Shown here one piece after another: positions 44,228 through 53,188 of a stretch of DNA of 64,000 nt (position 1 is the stretch's first letter; each line of letters starts with the position of its first letter). The notes beneath the pieces were generated by a model. It searched no databases and was not told the origin of the DNA. It worked only from the letters and a program-made list of their open reading frames with translations. Source of the DNA: Pseudocalidococcus sp964653145 (GTDB lineage Bacteria; Cyanobacteriota; Cyanobacteriia; Thermosynechococcales; Thermosynechococcaceae); contig CAZZCG010000012.1 of the NCBI GenBank assembly GCA_964653145.1, forward strand, positions 1 to 64,000, in the 5' to 3' direction. Position numbers and translations under genes: made by a program.

Positions 44228-44888
44228 GCCACCGCCAATTAAAATCTTATTAGTAGAAGATGATGAGCTATTTCGCTTGGGATTAACGACGCGTTTGCAA
44301 CAAGAACCCAATTTACAGGTGATCGCCCAGGCCGAAGATGGTGAAACTGCATTAGATATTTTGCGCTCTCAAGTTGTGGATGTCGTGATTTTAGATATTG
44401 GCTTACCTGGCCTGGGGGGCTTAGAAACCTGTCGTCAAATCAAACAGGATTATCCTGAATTACCAATTTTAGTTCTGACCTCTCATAATTCTCCCCAACT
44501 CATTACGGAACTCATCAAAGCCCAGGCCCAGGGTTATTGCCTCAAAGGTTTAGCCAGTGAGCATTTAGTTTTGGCGATTCAATCCGTAGTCGCTGGTGCC
44601 TCATGGTGGGATGGCCGGGCTACCCAAACGATCCAATCAACCTATAGCACCCTAACCCAACCCTCCGAACTTGAAACACCGATGACCTTAACTAAACGGG
44701 AGCAGGAGATTTTAAGCCTGATCGCTGCTGGAAAAAGTAATATTGAAATTGGTCAAACTCTTTACATTTCTCCAGGCACCGTGAGAGTTCATGTTCACGC
44801 CATTCTCCAGAAGTTAGGCCTCCGAGATCGGACTCAAGTGGCTATTTGGGCAATACAAGCAGGCTTTAATTCTCAAACTAACCCATGA
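44220..44888 (+). CDS. NarL/LuxR-family response regulator
   Basis: 222 residues. The receiver domain has acidic pocket LLVEDDE (10-16), phosphorylation site D59 in VVILDIGLPG, the switch threonine/serine in LVLTSHNS and lysine in GYCLKGLA. The C-terminal LuxR helix-turn-helix (LTKREQEILSLIAAGKSNIEIG, then GTVRVHVHAILQKL) binds DNA. It is translationally coupled to the kinase, and together they are the likely regulators of kdp. Confidence 0.92.
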   Translation: MTKPPPIKILLVEDDELFRLGLTTRLQQEPNLQVIAQAEDGETALDILRSQVVDVVILDIGLPGLGGLETCRQIKQDYPELPILVLTSHNSPQLITELIKAQAQGYCLKGLASEHLVLAIQSVVAGASWWDGRATQTIQSTYSTLTQPSELETPMTLTKREQEILSLIAAGKSNIEIGQTLYISPGTVRVHVHAILQKLGLRDRTQVAIWAIQAGFNSQTNP

Positions 44889-44916
44889 CGATAGCGTAAA
44901 CGACTTGAAGCCATAA

Positions 44917-45687
44917 CTACCCAGAAATTTTCATCACTAACACGCTTATCGAAACAGCAAATAGAGCCCCAAAAGTAGTATTTATCCCATTGACCACCTC
45001 ATTGGTTAACCAGGCCACGTTTTCCTGCCATTTTGCTCCAATTAAGCTTTCAATGTAATTTGCAATAAATGCCGAAATCACACAGATAACGACTCCAATT
45101 ATTGAAATTAACCCCAGGCCCCAGGCCAAACTTGCGATTACTAAAGCCCCCACCAGGCCTGCTAAGGTTCCTTCCAAACTAATGGCACCTTCAGTCCCGC
45201 GGGGAACGGGTTGCAGTGTGGTAACTAAAAATGTCCGTTTGCCGTAAGCTTTACCAATTTCGCTGGCGGTGGTATCCGATAGCTTTGTGCTGAAGCTGGC
45301 GACATAGGCCAAGGTGAGAACTGGAATCCAACTAGCTGGCACAATCAAGGTTAATAACGCACAAATTGCCCCCGTAAAGGCTGAACCCCAAACATTTTCC
45401 GGCCCCCGCATCCCATCGCGATTTTCAGCAATCCCCGCTGCTTTTTTGTCCTCTAGGCCCACCTTGGTCACCGCTGAACCCACGAGAAAATAAACCATGA
45501 CAATCAAATAGCCTGGCCAACCCAAACTCCCCCACACGAGAACCCCCAGGCCCCAAGCATGAGCTAACCCTGCCGGAGTTAAGAGTTTCTTGGGAATGAT
45601 CCAGGCCAGGCCAGCTAAACCAGAATTAACTAGTAGTCCCATCAACCATGGTGAATCAAGCCAAAGGAGTAGGTTATTGTCGGTCAT
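44917..45687 (-). CDS. DUF92/VTE6-like membrane protein (phytyl-phosphate kinase candidate)
   Basis: 256 residues from ATG 45687, which has GGAG 8-9 bases upstream; an ATG at 45702 is less well supported. Six or so helices and the family stretches NSGLAGLAWIIPKKLLTPAGL, FSTKLSDTTASEIGKAYGKR and VPRGTEGAISLEGT (a DUF92 hallmark) are clear. The plant homologue VTE6 phosphorylates phytyl phosphate to phytyl diphosphate for tocopherol and phylloquinone synthesis. A VTE4-like methyltransferase elsewhere in the window belongs to the same pathway. Confidence 0.85.
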   Translation of the reverse strand: MTDNNLLLWLDSPWLMGLLVNSGLAGLAWIIPKKLLTPAGLAHAWGLGVLVWGSLGWPGYLIVMVYFLVGSAVTKVGLEDKKAAGIAENRDGMRGPENVWGSAFTGAICALLTLIVPASWIPVLTLAYVASFSTKLSDTTASEIGKAYGKRTFLVTTLQPVPRGTEGAISLEGTLAGLVGALVIASLAWGLGLISIIGVVICVISAFIANYIESLIGAKWQENVAWLTNEVVNGINTTFGALFAVSISVLVMKISG

Positions 45688-45726
45688 GGATCTGAACTCC
45701 ATAATAAAAAGGGTTGGGCCTGGTTA

Positions 45727-46239
45727 ATGGACTACAACATGAATTCACCAAATGTGCTGACCATACCAAAGACTACGGAAGAAGGACAAACCCACGCCTC
45801 TGTATTGTTTCATTTGGCTTTTCCCGTTCGCAATATTTCCGAAACCAAAGCCTACTATGTCCAGGGCCTGGGGTGCATGGCCGGACGCGAAAATTCCCAT
45901 TGTTTAATTTTGAATCTATACGGCCATCAGCTTGTTGCCCATGTTACTCGGGATCCCCTTGAGCCGCCCAAAAGTATTTATCCCCGCCATTTTGGTTTGA
46001 TTTTTACTCATGAATCTGATTGGCAAGCCCTAAAAGAACGGATTGAAATTCAAAATTTAGGCTTCTATCAACTGCCAAAAACTCGCTTTCACGATACGGT
46101 ACTTGAACATAAAACATTTTTTTTAGAAGATCCATTCCATAATCTGATTGAAATCAAATACTATCGATATCCAGAAGCCATCTTTGGTGCACAAAATCAT
46201 CAAGAGATTGGTGATCGGCCCTTAGCTACCAACCATTAA
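45727..46239 (+). CDS. VOC-superfamily (glyoxalase/dioxygenase fold) protein
   Basis: 170 residues. FHLAFPVRNISETKAYYVQGLGC opens the first beta-alpha-beta unit of the vicinal oxygen chelate fold with its metal histidine, and FFLEDPFHNLIEIKYY closes the second with the metal glutamate. HLAFPV and LIEIKY are the standard metal-ligand strands. The substrate is unknown. It is divergent from the VTE6-like gene and meets the Uma2 gene tail to tail with a 4-bp overlap. Confidence 0.85.
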   Translation: MDYNMNSPNVLTIPKTTEEGQTHASVLFHLAFPVRNISETKAYYVQGLGCMAGRENSHCLILNLYGHQLVAHVTRDPLEPPKSIYPRHFGLIFTHESDWQALKERIEIQNLGFYQLPKTRFHDTVLEHKTFFLEDPFHNLIEIKYYRYPEAIFGAQNHQEIGDRPLATNH

Positions 46240-46913
46240 TCACCATGACTAGGATTAGATCTAAATTTCTCCAATAACCAGGCCCCAACCTGTGACTGAT
46301 CTGTGCCTTGGTTTCTGCGAAGAGCTTCTGCTAACAGTTCAATACTCAAGCCAGGTAAAAGTTCTGATGCCGTAATACCCCAACTACCTTGATCTACAAT
46401 TTTGTAGGCGAAAACTTCTAAAGTTTGAACATCAACAATCCAGTATTCAGAAACCCCCAAACTCTCGTACAATGCTCGCTTGCTTCCTAAATCGTCTAAA
46501 AGAGAGGTTTTTGAAATTTCAATCACTAAACTTGGGGATGGAAATACATCTAGATCAATAATTCCTGTGCCTTTGGGAATCACGTTGACTTGATCACCTA
46601 CATAGATTGAGATATCGGGCTGACAACTGACTAATCCAGCTTTACGATAAGTGCAGTTTGATAAAAGGCGTAGAGAAACCGAATTTAATGTTCCCAATAA
46701 GTTGATCGTGTAGGAAACTAGACCATCACCATCTGAATGATCAAAACTAACAGGGGGCATCTCTAACCTCATGTGACCTTTGAAATAATAGCCTTTAGTT
46801 TTTTCTTGATCGGGTTGATCCAAAAATTTGCAAAAGTCTTCCCAGGCCCCGGCAATCCAGGCATCACTTTTTATTGTTAAATCAGCAGAAGTAAGGGCAG
46901 AAGGTGTCATCAT
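46236..46913 (-). CDS. Uma2-family putative nuclease
   Basis: 225 residues. CQPDISIYVGD, then PSPSLVIEISKTSLLDDLGSKRALYESLGVSEYWIVD is the PD-(D/E)xK-like core of the Uma2 (DUF820) family, which is abundant in cyanobacteria in many copies. The biological role is not established. The 3' end overlaps the VOC gene by 4 bases on the opposite strand. Confidence 0.9.
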   Translation of the reverse strand: MMTPSALTSADLTIKSDAWIAGAWEDFCKFLDQPDQEKTKGYYFKGHMRLEMPPVSFDHSDGDGLVSYTINLLGTLNSVSLRLLSNCTYRKAGLVSCQPDISIYVGDQVNVIPKGTGIIDLDVFPSPSLVIEISKTSLLDDLGSKRALYESLGVSEYWIVDVQTLEVFAYKIVDQGSWGITASELLPGLSIELLAEALRRNQGTDQSQVGAWLLEKFRSNPSHGD

Positions 46914-47145
46914 TTATCTGGTCTGACCTAAGACGTATTTGACTAGATTCTACAGGATTAGACTATCCGATAGAGATAAGCCGATGTTACACCTACAAAC
47001 TTTTCCAGAATCACCGGCCAACTTGCACTTAGAAAAAATTACTGATGTTCTCCAGGCTTTAAATTTATGATCAAGCGTGCCATGATAATTTCATTGATGA
47101 GAAAAGTGTAGTTGTATGGCTATCTCTGTTTTATTGGCTAATTAA

Positions 47146-47607
47146 ATGAGTTTTTCAACACTGCGTATCAAAAAATGGATGAAATATTTAAATCTTAGTC
47201 TGACTAGTTTGTTCTGTGTACTCGCTACCTTATGTGTGATGCAACCTGCTCAAAGTGGAGGCACCCTTGCCCTGAGTGACTTGGAACCCTTACTCATTCA
47301 GTCTGAAGACCTCAACCGGGAAGTGAAACTAATCCTGCAGAAAACGGGGCAGACTCCCGATTCCATTGTCTGTATTGGAATTCGCTTGGGCCGTCATTTT
47401 GGGCCACTGGGCGCTGCTCGTATTGCGCCTTTTGAATGTAGTTTTCCGAATGATAAATTTTTAGTGATCGAAGCAACCAACTGGATTAAACTTCCCAATG
47501 GCACCCTCATCAATGCCGAAGAACTCGTCGATCAACTATCAGAAAATAAACCGTTAGCTGAAGGTAGTACATTACAGATGAATTTGCAGTCATGGCAGTG
47601 GAAATAA
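47146..47607 (+). CDS. Exported hypothetical protein
   Basis: 153 residues. A long basic N-terminus leads to a hydrophobic core (LNLSLTSLFCVLATLCVMQPAQS) with a likely signal-peptidase site after about residue 37. The mature part has two cysteines (CIGIRLG and FECSF) that could form a disulfide, and a compact beta-rich look. I do not recognise the family. It stands alone between divergent and convergent neighbours. Confidence 0.7.
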   Translation: MSFSTLRIKKWMKYLNLSLTSLFCVLATLCVMQPAQSGGTLALSDLEPLLIQSEDLNREVKLILQKTGQTPDSIVCIGIRLGRHFGPLGAARIAPFECSFPNDKFLVIEATNWIKLPNGTLINAEELVDQLSENKPLAEGSTLQMNLQSWQWK

Positions 47608-47637
47608 ATCACTTTTTTGACTCAATTCCTGAATAAT

Positions 47638-48489
47638 TTACTCGCGACGATTGAGAGGATTTAAGGTTTCACCCAGGCCCTCACCGAGTAACGATAAACC
47701 TACAACCAATAAGGTCATTGCCAATCCGGGAAATAGGGTCGTCCACCAAATCCCAACTGATAGTCCATCCAAGGCCTGGCGTAAATCCTGACCCCATTCT
47801 GGTACTTGCGGGGGTAATCCCAAGCCCAAAAATCCCAGGCCCGCTAAGGTCAAAATTGCATCGGCGGCATTGAGTGTAAACAACACCGGAATACTGGGCA
47901 AGACATTCAGAAATAAATAGCGACTGAGAATCCGGCTGGTGGTGGCTCCCATGGCCTGGGCGGCTTCGATAAAGACTTCTGTTTTCAGGCTAATGGTTTG
48001 ATTTCTGACGACTCGATAGTACTGGGGAATGTAAGCCACACTCAGGGCGACAGCGGCATTGACAACCCCTTTCCCCACTACAAAGGCCACTGTCACTGCC
48101 AATAACAGGCCGGGCAAGGTATAAATTGTGTCCATGATAAACAGTAAAGCTGCATCCAATCGCCCCCCTAAATATCCACTCACCAGGCCCAAAGGAACAC
48201 CGATAATCAAACTAAAGATGGTTGCCACAATCACCACTTGTAACGCAGCCTGGGCCCCAAATAAGGTTCGAGAAAAGACATCATAGCCCTGGCGATTTGT
48301 CCCAAACCAATGTTGACTAGAGGGTGGTTGATGGATGGGAAAATCTAAAAACTCCTGTGGGTTCGGAATCCATCCCCAGGCCTGGAACAATGGACAAAGC
48401 AGGGCAATCACAACATACAAAACGGTAATCCCCAAGCCCAGTCGAAATAGAACCTGACTTAAATTCCAAGAGTGAGGTAATTTCACCAT
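47638..48489 (-). CDS. Oligopeptide/nickel-type ABC transporter permease (DppC-like)
   Basis: 283 residues. One N-terminal helix (about 12-34), a periplasmic stretch with HWFGTNRQGYDVFSRTLFGA (the DppC signature TDxxGRDxxSR equivalent), and five further helices. The ATPase-coupling EAA loop reads EAAQAMGATTSRILSRYLFLNVLPS. Partner genes (binding protein, DppB, ATPases) are absent here, as is usual for scattered cyanobacterial Dpp genes. It follows the next gene with no gap. Confidence 0.9.
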   Translation of the reverse strand: MVKLPHSWNLSQVLFRLGLGITVLYVVIALLCPLFQAWGWIPNPQEFLDFPIHQPPSSQHWFGTNRQGYDVFSRTLFGAQAALQVVIVATIFSLIIGVPLGLVSGYLGGRLDAALLFIMDTIYTLPGLLLAVTVAFVVGKGVVNAAVALSVAYIPQYYRVVRNQTISLKTEVFIEAAQAMGATTSRILSRYLFLNVLPSIPVLFTLNAADAILTLAGLGFLGLGLPPQVPEWGQDLRQALDGLSVGIWWTTLFPGLAMTLLVVGLSLLGEGLGETLNPLNRRE

Positions 48490-48954
48490 CTAAGCCTCTG
48501 CTTGTAACCCGTTAATCATCTGTTGCACCACTGTTGCTGCCTTGGCATCTAAACCATTCCAATCCACTTCGCCGTCATCATCAAATAATGTCCGATCCGC
48601 AACCACATCCCCTAACTGAAAATCCTGAATCGTCGGCCGGTCTAAAACTGGGGTGTAGGTTTCAAAACAAATTTGATAACAGAGTTCCCAAAGATTGATG
48701 GCAATTGGTTCAGTTTGACTGGGTGCATCCTTGGGCGTGAGGTAAAGCCAATAGAGAATTTGTGGTTCTGATTCGGTTGGGTCTTGATGTTCCGGGGGAT
48801 TTTCAGGCCACACTTCCACAGTTTCATAGCTGCTTTTCCAGGCCGAGTCGGCTAATTGTTGTCGTAGTTGATCCACCAAGCGAATTAGGGCTGGTTGTAC
48901 GAGTTGGGCTGCTAAATACCAGGGATGGTCGGTAAGGTCGTTCGCCGCAGTCAT
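48490..48954 (-). CDS. Conserved hypothetical acidic protein
   Basis: 154 residues, soluble and acidic, with several tryptophans (ILYWLYLTPKDAPS, INLWELCYQICFETY). The C-terminal DDDGEVDWNGLDAKAATVVQQMINGL is helical. No known motif. Its stop abuts the DppC-like start and it lies 29 bp after tsaB, so the three may be one transcript. Function unknown. Confidence 0.75.
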   Translation of the reverse strand: MTAANDLTDHPWYLAAQLVQPALIRLVDQLRQQLADSAWKSSYETVEVWPENPPEHQDPTESEPQILYWLYLTPKDAPSQTEPIAINLWELCYQICFETYTPVLDRPTIQDFQLGDVVADRTLFDDDGEVDWNGLDAKAATVVQQMINGLQAEA

Positions 48955-48983
48955 AAATCCCGTCCAGAGTTAGTCCTAACAGA

Positions 48984-49640
48984 TTACACCAGGCCTGGGG
49001 ATGAATTTGATTCCTTGGGTTTCCAGGTTTCTCCATAAAACGGAATTACAGTTTGCCAATGGGGGCGTTCTCCAGCGGTGTACTGGGCCTGGGCGAGGGC
49101 AGCAATTCCTTGGGTAACGGCGAGAATATCTGGCAAGGTCACCCGTTGAGGGATGTTAGGAAAACTTTGGAGCAATTCCTCCCAGGCCTGGGTTCTAATT
49201 AACAGATCCTCTTGCAACCTTTTGATTTCAGCAGCGGGGTTAACTTGAAAAATCGCCCCATAAACATGATCCCGTTGGGCTGGAAAATCAATGGCAATTG
49301 TCATCGGTTCAGTTAAGGCTTGGCAAATGCCCCAGGCCCCGGCGGTTAAAGTTGAAACCCCAAACAAGGGAATCTGTAATTGTTGAGCTAAGGTTCTGGC
49401 CGTAACAACACCTAAGCGCGTTCCCGTAAAACTGCCAGGCCCCCGACACACCGCAATGAAGTCCAATTCACGCCACTGCTGGGGAGGAAAAAATTCCGCT
49501 AAACAGGGATGCAACTTTTGGGCCATTTCTCGCTCTAAGGGCCAGGTTTGCCAACGATCCGGGGCCTGGGTACCAACAACACCTAACCCCAACTCCCGGC
49601 CCGCAGTACACAAAATTAACCCATGCTTGGATTTCGTCAT
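48984..49640 (-). CDS. tsaB: tRNA threonylcarbamoyladenosine protein TsaB
   Basis: 218 residues. HGLILCTAGRELGLGVV opens the ASKHA-like fold, and FIAVCRGPGSFTGTRLGVVTARTLA is the diagnostic TsaB/YeaZ region (GPGSFTGxRxG). TsaB scaffolds TsaD in making t6A37 on ANN-decoding tRNAs. The metal-binding histidines of TsaD are lacking, which separates it from that paralogue. Confidence 0.93.
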   Translation of the reverse strand: MTKSKHGLILCTAGRELGLGVVGTQAPDRWQTWPLEREMAQKLHPCLAEFFPPQQWRELDFIAVCRGPGSFTGTRLGVVTARTLAQQLQIPLFGVSTLTAGAWGICQALTEPMTIAIDFPAQRDHVYGAIFQVNPAAEIKRLQEDLLIRTQAWEELLQSFPNIPQRVTLPDILAVTQGIAALAQAQYTAGERPHWQTVIPFYGETWKPKESNSSPGLV

Positions 49641-49936
49641 TACAGTAATTTGGAAACGTATTGACTGTTCAATTTAGCCCGATGTAACTTACATTCTCTC
49701 AGAGTTTAACAACCCCTGTTTGCTCTGGCCTCAAAGCATTGCTGAGGTGCCCTATAAAACGCGCAGGCCGAGGATGTCAGTGATTTTAATTTCCGGCCTA
49801 GTTCAATCGAACCAGATTCTACCCTTGAGAAACCTATGGCGAAAGACGGGCTTCCCTGAGATTGACATTTCTGCGTGAGTTTGGCGGACAATCATCTGAA
49901 GGCTTTTTTGGATCCCGTTTCTTTCTGCTGACTGTG

Positions 49937-50887
49937 ATGACCGATGCTTTGCCCATAACTTTGAAAACCATTGCCGTCATTGGGGATGTCCACGAGCGTT
50001 GGGATGATCAAGATCGGTTGGCTCTTGAGCTGTTGGGGGTTGATTTAGCCCTCTTTGTCGGGGATTTTGGCAACGAAGCCGTCCACATTGTCGAGAAAAT
50101 TGCCCAGTTGCCACTCCCGAAAGCTGTAGTCCTGGGAAACCATGATGCTTGGTACAGTGCAACGGATTGGGGACGACAAAAATGCCCTTACAACCGTCAG
50201 ATTGAAGACCGCGTCCAAGACCAACTCAAACTGTTAGGCCCAGCCCATGTCGGTTATGGCTATCGAAATTTTCCTGACTTTGGCTTTTCCGTTGTTGGCG
50301 GGCGGCCCTTTAGCTGGGGTGGGCCAGAACTGAAACATCATCGCTATTTACAGGAACGGTTTGGGATCAGTACATTGGCCGAATCTAGAGATCGGATTGT
50401 CGCAGTCGCCCACCAGGCCCCGTCCGAGACCCTCATTCTTATTTCCCACAATGGCCCTGCCGGTTTAGGGGACACGCCGGAATCTCCCTGTGGCCGAGAC
50501 TGGCAACCCTTAGGCGGTGATTTTGGTGATCCGGATTTAGCCGCAGCAATTCAGAACCTTAAGGCCGCCGGTAAAACGATTCCTCTGGTCACCTTTGGTC
50601 ACATGCACCATCAGTTGCGCCACAGACGGGACCGTCAACGAACTGCGATTGTGGTTAAAGATGGGACGATTTATTTGAATGCGGCGGTCTGTCCCCGAAT
50701 CATAGACGCGGATTGGCTACGGTGGCGGACGTTTATGCTGGTTTCGTGGTCAGGGCAGGACATTATCGAGATTGACCAGGCCTGGGTGAATGTCTCAGAA
50801 AAAATCATTCAACGCCAATCCCTCCTCAACCAACCCCATCTCTTACCGTTTTTGCCCCAAACCCCGAGTGTATTGCCCAGAGGCTGA
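49937..50887 (+). CDS. Calcineurin-like metallophosphoesterase, cyanobacterial/plant type
   Basis: 316 residues from ATG 49937; the frame is open to 49862, but the upstream part is not protein-like. Metal-binding motifs run in order: VIGDVHERWDDQD, FVGDFGNE, LGNHDAWYS, LISHNGPAG and FGHMHHQ. The pattern fits the TIGR04168-type family shared by cyanobacteria and chloroplasts. The substrate is unknown. Confidence 0.88.
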   Translation: MTDALPITLKTIAVIGDVHERWDDQDRLALELLGVDLALFVGDFGNEAVHIVEKIAQLPLPKAVVLGNHDAWYSATDWGRQKCPYNRQIEDRVQDQLKLLGPAHVGYGYRNFPDFGFSVVGGRPFSWGGPELKHHRYLQERFGISTLAESRDRIVAVAHQAPSETLILISHNGPAGLGDTPESPCGRDWQPLGGDFGDPDLAAAIQNLKAAGKTIPLVTFGHMHHQLRHRRDRQRTAIVVKDGTIYLNAAVCPRIIDADWLRWRTFMLVSWSGQDIIEIDQAWVNVSEKIIQRQSLLNQPHLLPFLPQTPSVLPRG

Positions 50888-51046
50888 ACCAAAACCTCAA
50901 CGACTTTCTAGAGGATGCAGCCGAAGCACTGACTCCACCATGGCCCAGGCCCTATTAAGTTTGGGAACCTTCAATCCTTGGGGACAGTTTGGGAAGAAGC
51001 CTAGTTCAAAGTTGTTTAGTTTTCGTTGAGTCGAGTTTAGGCGTAA

Positions 51047-51592
51047 TTACAGGAATCTTTTCGCCAGGAAATAGGCACTGATGGTTTTGGCATCGGCAAT
51101 TTCCCCAGAAAAAATAGCACGCTCCAACTCTGTAGGCGGCATTATGACGACCTCAATATCCTCATCCTCGTCCTGGGCTGGTGGGGTTGCTAGTTTTTCT
51201 AAGTCCCTGGCTAAAAAGGCGTAAATCACCTCATCGGAATAGCCCGGCGCCACATAAAAATCTCCAAGAGATTCCCAGGCCTGGGCCCGATAGCCAGTTT
51301 CCTCCTCTAATTCCCGTCTGATTGTGATTGCTGCGGGTTCATTGGGTTCGAGGGTGCCGGCCGGAAACTCCAACAATCGCCCAGAGGCCGCAAATCGATA
51401 TTGACGCACCAAAACAAAATCACCGGCATCTGTGATTGGAACCGCCACCGCCCCACCCGGATGGGCCACATAACCCAGATCTGAAACGACACCATTGGGC
51501 AATCGATAGCGGTTCATGGCAAAGGAAAACTTCCGGCATCGACAAAAAAATTGGGGTTGGATAATCTCAGCGGGTTCAGGGGTGGGCTTCAT
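51047..51592 (-). CDS. Nudix hydrolase, ADP-ribose pyrophosphatase type
   Basis: 181 residues from ATG 51592; the frame continues upstream into the end of the neighbouring phosphoesterase gene, so longer starts are unlikely. The Nudix box GX5EX7REUXEEXGU is intact, running from G-T-L-E-P-N-E to RELEEETGY. The upstream RLLEFPAGTLE is the usual ADP-ribose-type context. It probably hydrolyses ADP-ribose or a related nucleoside diphosphate. It lies 74 bp after the phosphoesterase gene. Confidence 0.9.
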   Translation of the reverse strand: MKPTPEPAEIIQPQFFCRCRKFSFAMNRYRLPNGVVSDLGYVAHPGGAVAVPITDAGDFVLVRQYRFAASGRLLEFPAGTLEPNEPAAITIRRELEEETGYRAQAWESLGDFYVAPGYSDEVIYAFLARDLEKLATPPAQDEDEDIEVVIMPPTELERAIFSGEIADAKTISAYFLAKRFL

Positions 51593-51666
51593 GGGGAATT
51601 CTGCAACCAGGGTCGGGTCAATACAATGCCTTTTTATCCTAGGGGTTGGGGGCACAACTTGAATGC

Positions 51667-52548
51667 TTAGGGACAAACCGCCACCGCCGGGGTTTCTGGG
51701 GAGGGAGTCGCTGGAGTAGCCGCAGTTAGGGTCAGAAACGTAATTTCTGGAGGACAATTCCACCGCCCTGGCCAATAGGAACCCAGGCCCCGATTCACAT
51801 ACAACAAATTTTGACCCACTTGATGTAACCCCTCGGCCCACTCCCAATGCTGAACGGTGCGCTCACTGCCCTTGGTCACAGCACTAAATTTCGGCCGCCA
51901 GAGTTTGGGGAGTTTTCGCCGCAGGGGTTTCAGCAGTGCCACCAGGGGCCCGAGCTTGGGAATTACCACCTGACCGCCATGGGTATGCCCCGACAACTGT
52001 AGATCCACCCGCCATTGTTGGAGAATTTTGGCACTGTCGGGATTATGGGAGAGGACAATCCGGGGAATATGCGCGGGAATTTGGGCAAAAACGGGGCCAG
52101 GATTAAACTGAAACCCCCAGTAATCTCGCAGCCCCACCACGGCTAATTCTGGCCCCAGGGGATAGGCAATTTCATCCCAGAGAACCCGAATCCCGGCCGC
52201 TTCCAAGGCAGTTGTGATCATGGTTTGGGCGTTGGCCCAGTAGACATCGTGGTTGCCCAGGCTGGCATAGACCCCATAGCGGCTTTCGAGATGGCTTAAT
52301 TCTTGGCTGAGTTCATGGATTGGGGTCGGATCATCGGTGACATAATCCCCAGTTAGGCAAATTAAGTCCGGTTGGGCCTGGTTAATCAGTTCAATGGCTG
52401 AGCAGAGGCGGGCTTTGGTTAAACTTTCCCCATCAAAATGTAAATCGGACAGTTGCGCTAGACATAACCCATCCCAGGCCTGGGGTAAATTTTCAATGGG
52501 TAGGGTCAACTGTTCAATACTTAAGTTTCCTGAGCGAATCCAGGCCAT
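51667..52548 (-). CDS. Metallophosphoesterase, YkuE-like
   Basis: 293 residues. Motifs are complete: AQLSDLHFD, CLTGDYVTDD, SLGNHDVYW, LSHNPD and LSGHTHGGQ, the order of calcineurin-like phosphoesterases of the YkuE/LpxH-related group. The C-terminus ends in a proline/alanine-rich tail. No export signal was seen. Relatives act on lipids or nucleotides; the substrate here is not known. Confidence 0.88.
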   Translation of the reverse strand: MAWIRSGNLSIEQLTLPIENLPQAWDGLCLAQLSDLHFDGESLTKARLCSAIELINQAQPDLICLTGDYVTDDPTPIHELSQELSHLESRYGVYASLGNHDVYWANAQTMITTALEAAGIRVLWDEIAYPLGPELAVVGLRDYWGFQFNPGPVFAQIPAHIPRIVLSHNPDSAKILQQWRVDLQLSGHTHGGQVVIPKLGPLVALLKPLRRKLPKLWRPKFSAVTKGSERTVQHWEWAEGLHQVGQNLLYVNRGLGSYWPGRWNCPPEITFLTLTAATPATPSPETPAVAVCP

Positions 52549-52726
52549 GCACTCCTCCTTACCTTGGCGGTCACACCCTAAGGACTTTGGCTAAACTGCG
52601 ACAACCCATGCAATCTTCGGGCAAAATTTAGACCGCAGTCTCTACCCACCGACACCTTCATCCTAATATCCCCCTAATTTGGGCTGAATCAGGTTAGGGG
52701 CGGCTTAAGGCCAGGCCTGGGTTTGG

Positions 52727-52987
52727 TTAAGAGGCTTGTTCCGCTGGCTCAGTTAGGGACCAACGATAGTCAATTTTCCAGCCCGCTTGTTCACACTCAT
52801 GTTCAAGGTTTTTTTGGAAGGCAACGGCCTTACGCAACTGGACGATAATGTTCTGCACCTGGCTATAGGCTGGGGTTCCTGGCTTTAAACTTGGCATGGA
52901 TTGCTGTTCTAAAAGCTGAAGCACCAACTCGTAATGCACATGGGAGGGCAAAGCCAAGGTTTGATGCGGCGAAGGAGATGGATACAC
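52727..52987 (-). CDS. Small DUF5340-like protein
   Basis: 86 residues with a GTG start at 52987. A TATAAT box on the minus strand (53024-53019) lies inside the longest open frame (to 53077), which argues that translation begins downstream of it; GTG 53011 is a second choice. The core LALPSHVHYELVLQLLEQQSM and AYSQVQNIIVQLRKAVAFQKNLE is helical and typical of a small cyanobacteria-only family I associate with DUF5340. Function unknown. Confidence 0.65.
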   Translation of the reverse strand: MYPSPSPHQTLALPSHVHYELVLQLLEQQSMPSLKPGTPAYSQVQNIIVQLRKAVAFQKNLEHECEQAGWKIDYRWSLTEPAEQAS

Positions 52988-53188
52988 AGTTTTGTTAAAC
53001 CCCAGAGGCACACTACTAATTATACAAAAGCACCCTAGTCTGAACTCCACAGCCATCGGGCCCAGGAATCTAGCCATTGGCCTGAGGAATCAAGCCACAG
53101 AGGCATAAAACCCTAAAGATCTAGGCAAAGATGACCATGATGTTAAAGATTAAAATCGGCACACCATTGCAGTTTATGCGTTCTTTCA

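Noticed and set aside
46984..47070. 28-codon frame (MLHLQTFPESPANLHLEK...) between the Uma2 gene and the exported protein
   Set aside because: Reads like protein, but no ribosome site, homology or coupling supports it; chance is likely at this length.
49790..49815. tRNA T-arm-like text (GTTCAATCGAAC)
   Set aside because: A short palindrome only; no acceptor, D or anticodon stems fit around it on either strand.
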